Assembly: GCA_030123525.1 (NCBI GenBank)
Contig: CP126125.1
Span: 3,038,001 to 3,102,000, forward strand
Length of the DNA: 64,000 bases
Direction of reading: 5' to 3'
DNA from: ELB16-189 sp018266435
GTDB lineage: Bacteria; Bacteroidota; Bacteroidia; Cytophagales; Cyclobacteriaceae
Shown here: one piece after another, positions 62,010-64,000 of the stretch
Layout of the letters: the number at the start of each line of letters is the position of its first letter
How positions within the stretch are numbered: the first letter of the stretch is position 1
The notes under the pieces: model-generated
What the model saw: only the letters and a program-made list of their open reading frames with translations
Databases searched by the model: none
What the model was told of the DNA's origin: nothing
Translations under genes and position numbers: made by a program

Positions 62010-63086
62010 ATGTGCTATTATAAATCACTAGCTCAACGAGAAACCGAACTTTTTGAACACTACCAAGCCTCATTCGAATCAATCACAGCAGAACTTGAAC
62101 CAATCCGTGAACGTTTCGAGACTCTATTGCTTAAAGACGAGAAGTTGACATCTCTGACCCTGAATGCACCAACTGAAATTTACAATCTATTGACTCTATA
62201 TTCACAGAAAAATTCTCTTCCTGCCCACTATACCAAGCAGGAGCTTTCTGAAATGAAGTGGTGTTTCAAATCATTGAGTAGTTTTCATGATAATGGATTG
62301 TACAGATACCTAGAAAATGGCTTCGATTATTTACCGACACCGATCATAACAGCTGGAGATCCAGCTAATTTCAAACTTTTCAAATGGGGCCTAATTCCAT
62401 TCTTTGTCTCCGACAAAGACAAAGCTATGGTGCTGCGTACACAGACACTAAATTGTATTTCAGAAGAGATGTACGAGAAGCCTTCTTTCCGCGATGCTGC
62501 AAAAAATGCGCAACGATGTCTCATTCCTGTCACTGGTTTTTTTGAGTGGAGGTGGCTGGACGAAACAGGCACTGTCAAGATTCCTTATTACATAACTTTC
62601 CGGGATTATCAACTTCGCTCCATGGCTGGATTGTACTCACGCTGGAAGGACAAAGCAACTGACGAATATTATTACAGTTATACAGTATTAACCTGCCCAG
62701 CGAACAGTGTTCTTGAATACGTCCACAACAGCAAAAAGCGGATGCCTGTTTTAATTGCCAAAGAAGATGAGCAGGCATGGTTGAACAAAGACCTTAGCCA
62801 GAAAGATGTTATGGAGCTGTGTCATCCATCACGTGACCCAGCCATGAGTGCGTACACCATATCAAAACTTCTTACAACCCGAAATGTGATCAATAATGTA
62901 CCTGATGTTTTAAATCCCCTGAATTACAATGCCGCAATTCAAGAGGCCAATCAATTTCTTCTTACAGGCGACAAGAAAAAAGCAATTGAAGCATTTAAGA
63001 CTGTTGTGAGCGGAGACAAACTCAAAGCTGAGGATTTAATGAATGCCGCAAAACAAGAAATTATTGCAGTGCTTGAGTTGAAATGA
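62010..63086 (+). CDS. SRAP-domain protein (YedK/HMCES type), long variant
   Basis: A 358-aa SOS response-associated peptidase family protein, which crosslinks to abasic sites in single-stranded DNA via the N-terminal Cys2 (M-C-Y-Y here). The SRAP core resumes near residue 115 (L-F-K-W-G-L-I-P-F-F), with T-G-F-F-E-W near 172 and K-R-M-P-V-L near 243. Typical YedK is about 220 aa. The extra 70-80 residues between Cys2 and the core, and a C-terminal extension of about 60 residues, are unusual. It is convergent with dnaE2 with no gap, consistent with a DNA-damage locus. Confidence 0.85.
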   Translation: MCYYKSLAQRETELFEHYQASFESITAELEPIRERFETLLLKDEKLTSLTLNAPTEIYNLLTLYSQKNSLPAHYTKQELSEMKWCFKSLSSFHDNGLYRYLENGFDYLPTPIITAGDPANFKLFKWGLIPFFVSDKDKAMVLRTQTLNCISEEMYEKPSFRDAAKNAQRCLIPVTGFFEWRWLDETGTVKIPYYITFRDYQLRSMAGLYSRWKDKATDEYYYSYTVLTCPANSVLEYVHNSKKRMPVLIAKEDEQAWLNKDLSQKDVMELCHPSRDPAMSAYTISKLLTTRNVINNVPDVLNPLNYNAAIQEANQFLLTGDKKKAIEAFKTVVSGDKLKAEDLMNAAKQEIIAVLELK

Positions 63087-64000
63087 TTACCTGAAATTTC
63101 TCCCTTCGTGAAAGACATTCATCTGTTGGTTCGAATGCTTACTTGACTTATCTCTTGGATCAAGGCCTGGAGATGTTGTTTCATCTGCCCTTGCCAATGT
63201 GGTGAGGGATTCATTTCCTGATTTCACAAGCTGCTGTAATAGTCGCGATAGATTGATACACTTGTTAACGATCACATGAACAACATCACCCTCTCTTTGA
63301 AGTTTGCCCTCCACCATTAACAACCTTGATTGGATAATTTCCTTTCTGAACTTGTCAAACAGTTGAGGATAAACTACAAGGTTTGCAGTTCCGGTTTCAT
63401 CTTCAATGGTAATGAAGCAGATACCACTTGCTGTGCCTGGTCTTTGTCGGACGAGTATCAGGCCTGCCACTTTTATGGCGTCTCCATTTTTCGAATTTTG
63501 AAGTGCTGAATTTGTAACAACATGTAGTTGTGTCAATTCTTGTCTCACAAAACTAACTGGGTGTGCCTTTAACGACAGCGAGGTGGACGCGTAGTCATGA
63601 ACAACATGTTCAGATAATGTCATTTCAGGAAGATCAATTTCATTTTCTGCTGAGTTATTAATTATCGAACCAGAGAATAGTGAGTTGATTTGATCGTCCT
63701 TCGTTGATACATCCCATAATGCATTCCTCCGGTCTTGATTCATTGAACGGAATGCATCTGCATCGGCCAATCGTTCAAGCATAGCATCTGATAACCCTGC
63801 TTCCTTTAAATCGTGTACGGATGTGAATTTGCTTTTTCTTGCTGTAAGTAAATTAGCAACATCAACTGCACGTAGCCCACTCACCTGACGAAAGCCCAAA
63901 CGCACAGCCCAATATTTTCCGGACTTGATTTCAAGTGTGTTATCCCATTCCGAATGATTGACATCGATAGGAAGAAATTCTACTCCGTGATTCCTCGCAT
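63087..64000 (-). CDS. dnaE2: Error-prone DNA polymerase III alpha-like subunit, C-terminal part
   Basis: The gene enters from the right edge and the window holds its last 303 or so codons. The edge sequence reads N-H-G-V-E-F-L-P-I-D-V-N, then V-R-L-G-F-R-Q-V-S-G-L and the helix-hairpin-helix region. The OB-fold V-A-G-L-I-L-V-R-Q-R-P-G-T-A is typical of DnaE2 rather than replicative DnaE. DnaE2 works with ImuA/ImuB in damage-induced mutagenesis; those genes would lie beyond the window. It lacks the tau-binding C-terminal domain of DnaE1, as expected. Confidence 0.88.
   Translation of the reverse strand, partial: ARNHGVEFLPIDVNHSEWDNTLEIKSGKYWAVRLGFRQVSGLRAVDVANLLTARKSKFTSVHDLKEAGLSDAMLERLADADAFRSMNQDRRNALWDVSTKDDQINSLFSGSIINNSAENEIDLPEMTLSEHVVHDYASTSLSLKAHPVSFVRQELTQLHVVTNSALQNSKNGDAIKVAGLILVRQRPGTASGICFITIEDETGTANLVVYPQLFDKFRKEIIQSRLLMVEGKLQREGDVVHVIVNKCINLSRLLQQLVKSGNESLTTLARADETTSPGLDPRDKSSKHSNQQMNVFHEGRNFR

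Overview
The window reads as the chromosome of a Bacteroidota bacterium, most likely a cytophagalean or close relative. The reasons are the moderate A+T content, the weak Shine-Dalgarno signals, the long Bacteroidota-type IspG (652 aa), the short LeuA without a regulatory domain, a tricorn-like S41 protease with PD40 repeats, PorT-like outer-membrane barrels, lipoproteins with SCxK-type lipoboxes, and TTG starts on phoH, recQ and ispG. No rRNA, tRNA or CRISPR was seen.

Region 1 (1-36.5 kb) is core genome. The order is: end of leuB and leuA; a heavy-metal tripartite efflux operon (adaptor, RND pump, TolC-like, plus a beta-barrel gene) divergent from a CDF zinc-type exporter; a TPR-fronted sensor kinase; accC with a DUF1015 gene; a DsrE/DsrE/TsdA-like cytochrome/PagL-like group that looks like a sulfur-redox module; SAM hydrolase, phoH, comEC, an enoyl-CoA hydratase, recQ and ispG; then a sialidase, a tricorn-like protease, a DUF4386 protein and a cation/proton antiporter.

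Region 2 (36.5-43 kb) is scarred accessory DNA. It holds an AbrB/MazF toxin-antitoxin pair whose toxin seems frameshifted, a possible HigA remnant, a tyrosine recombinase with a small helix-type protein, an IS481 remnant, a 5'-truncated IS3-family element, and an intact IS3-family element with matching terminal repeats. The IS pile-up has cut a gene next to a DUF488 gene. Both IS3 elements carry, 3' of the transposase, a related structured ~165-bp module in opposite orientations.

Region 3 (43-50.5 kb) is a type I restriction-modification operon (hsdR split in two, hsdM, hsdS), followed by a DUF3024 gene, an unknown membrane-anchored protein and a DUF488 protein.

Region 4 (50.8-61.07 kb) is the main discovery. 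It is an integron-type gene-cassette array with eight complete attC-like sites, mostly 129-134 bp, each bounded by RYYYAAC/GTTRRRY-type boxes and folding into long imperfect hairpins, plus one half site at the far end. All cassette genes are on the minus strand: a lipoprotein, a two-gene membrane/unknown cassette, a decayed cassette, a polytopic membrane protein, a CarboxypepD_reg-serine beta-lactamase-like protein, a TetA-like MFS exporter, a DUF2971 protein, and a DUF262 + HEPN pair that looks like a defence or toxin-antitoxin module. No integron integrase is adjacent, so this is a CALIN-like array.

Region 5 (61.1-64 kb) returns to an SOS/mutagenesis locus: an unusually long SRAP (YedK/HMCES-type) protein convergent with the C-terminal part of an error-prone DNA polymerase (DnaE2-like) that runs off the right edge.
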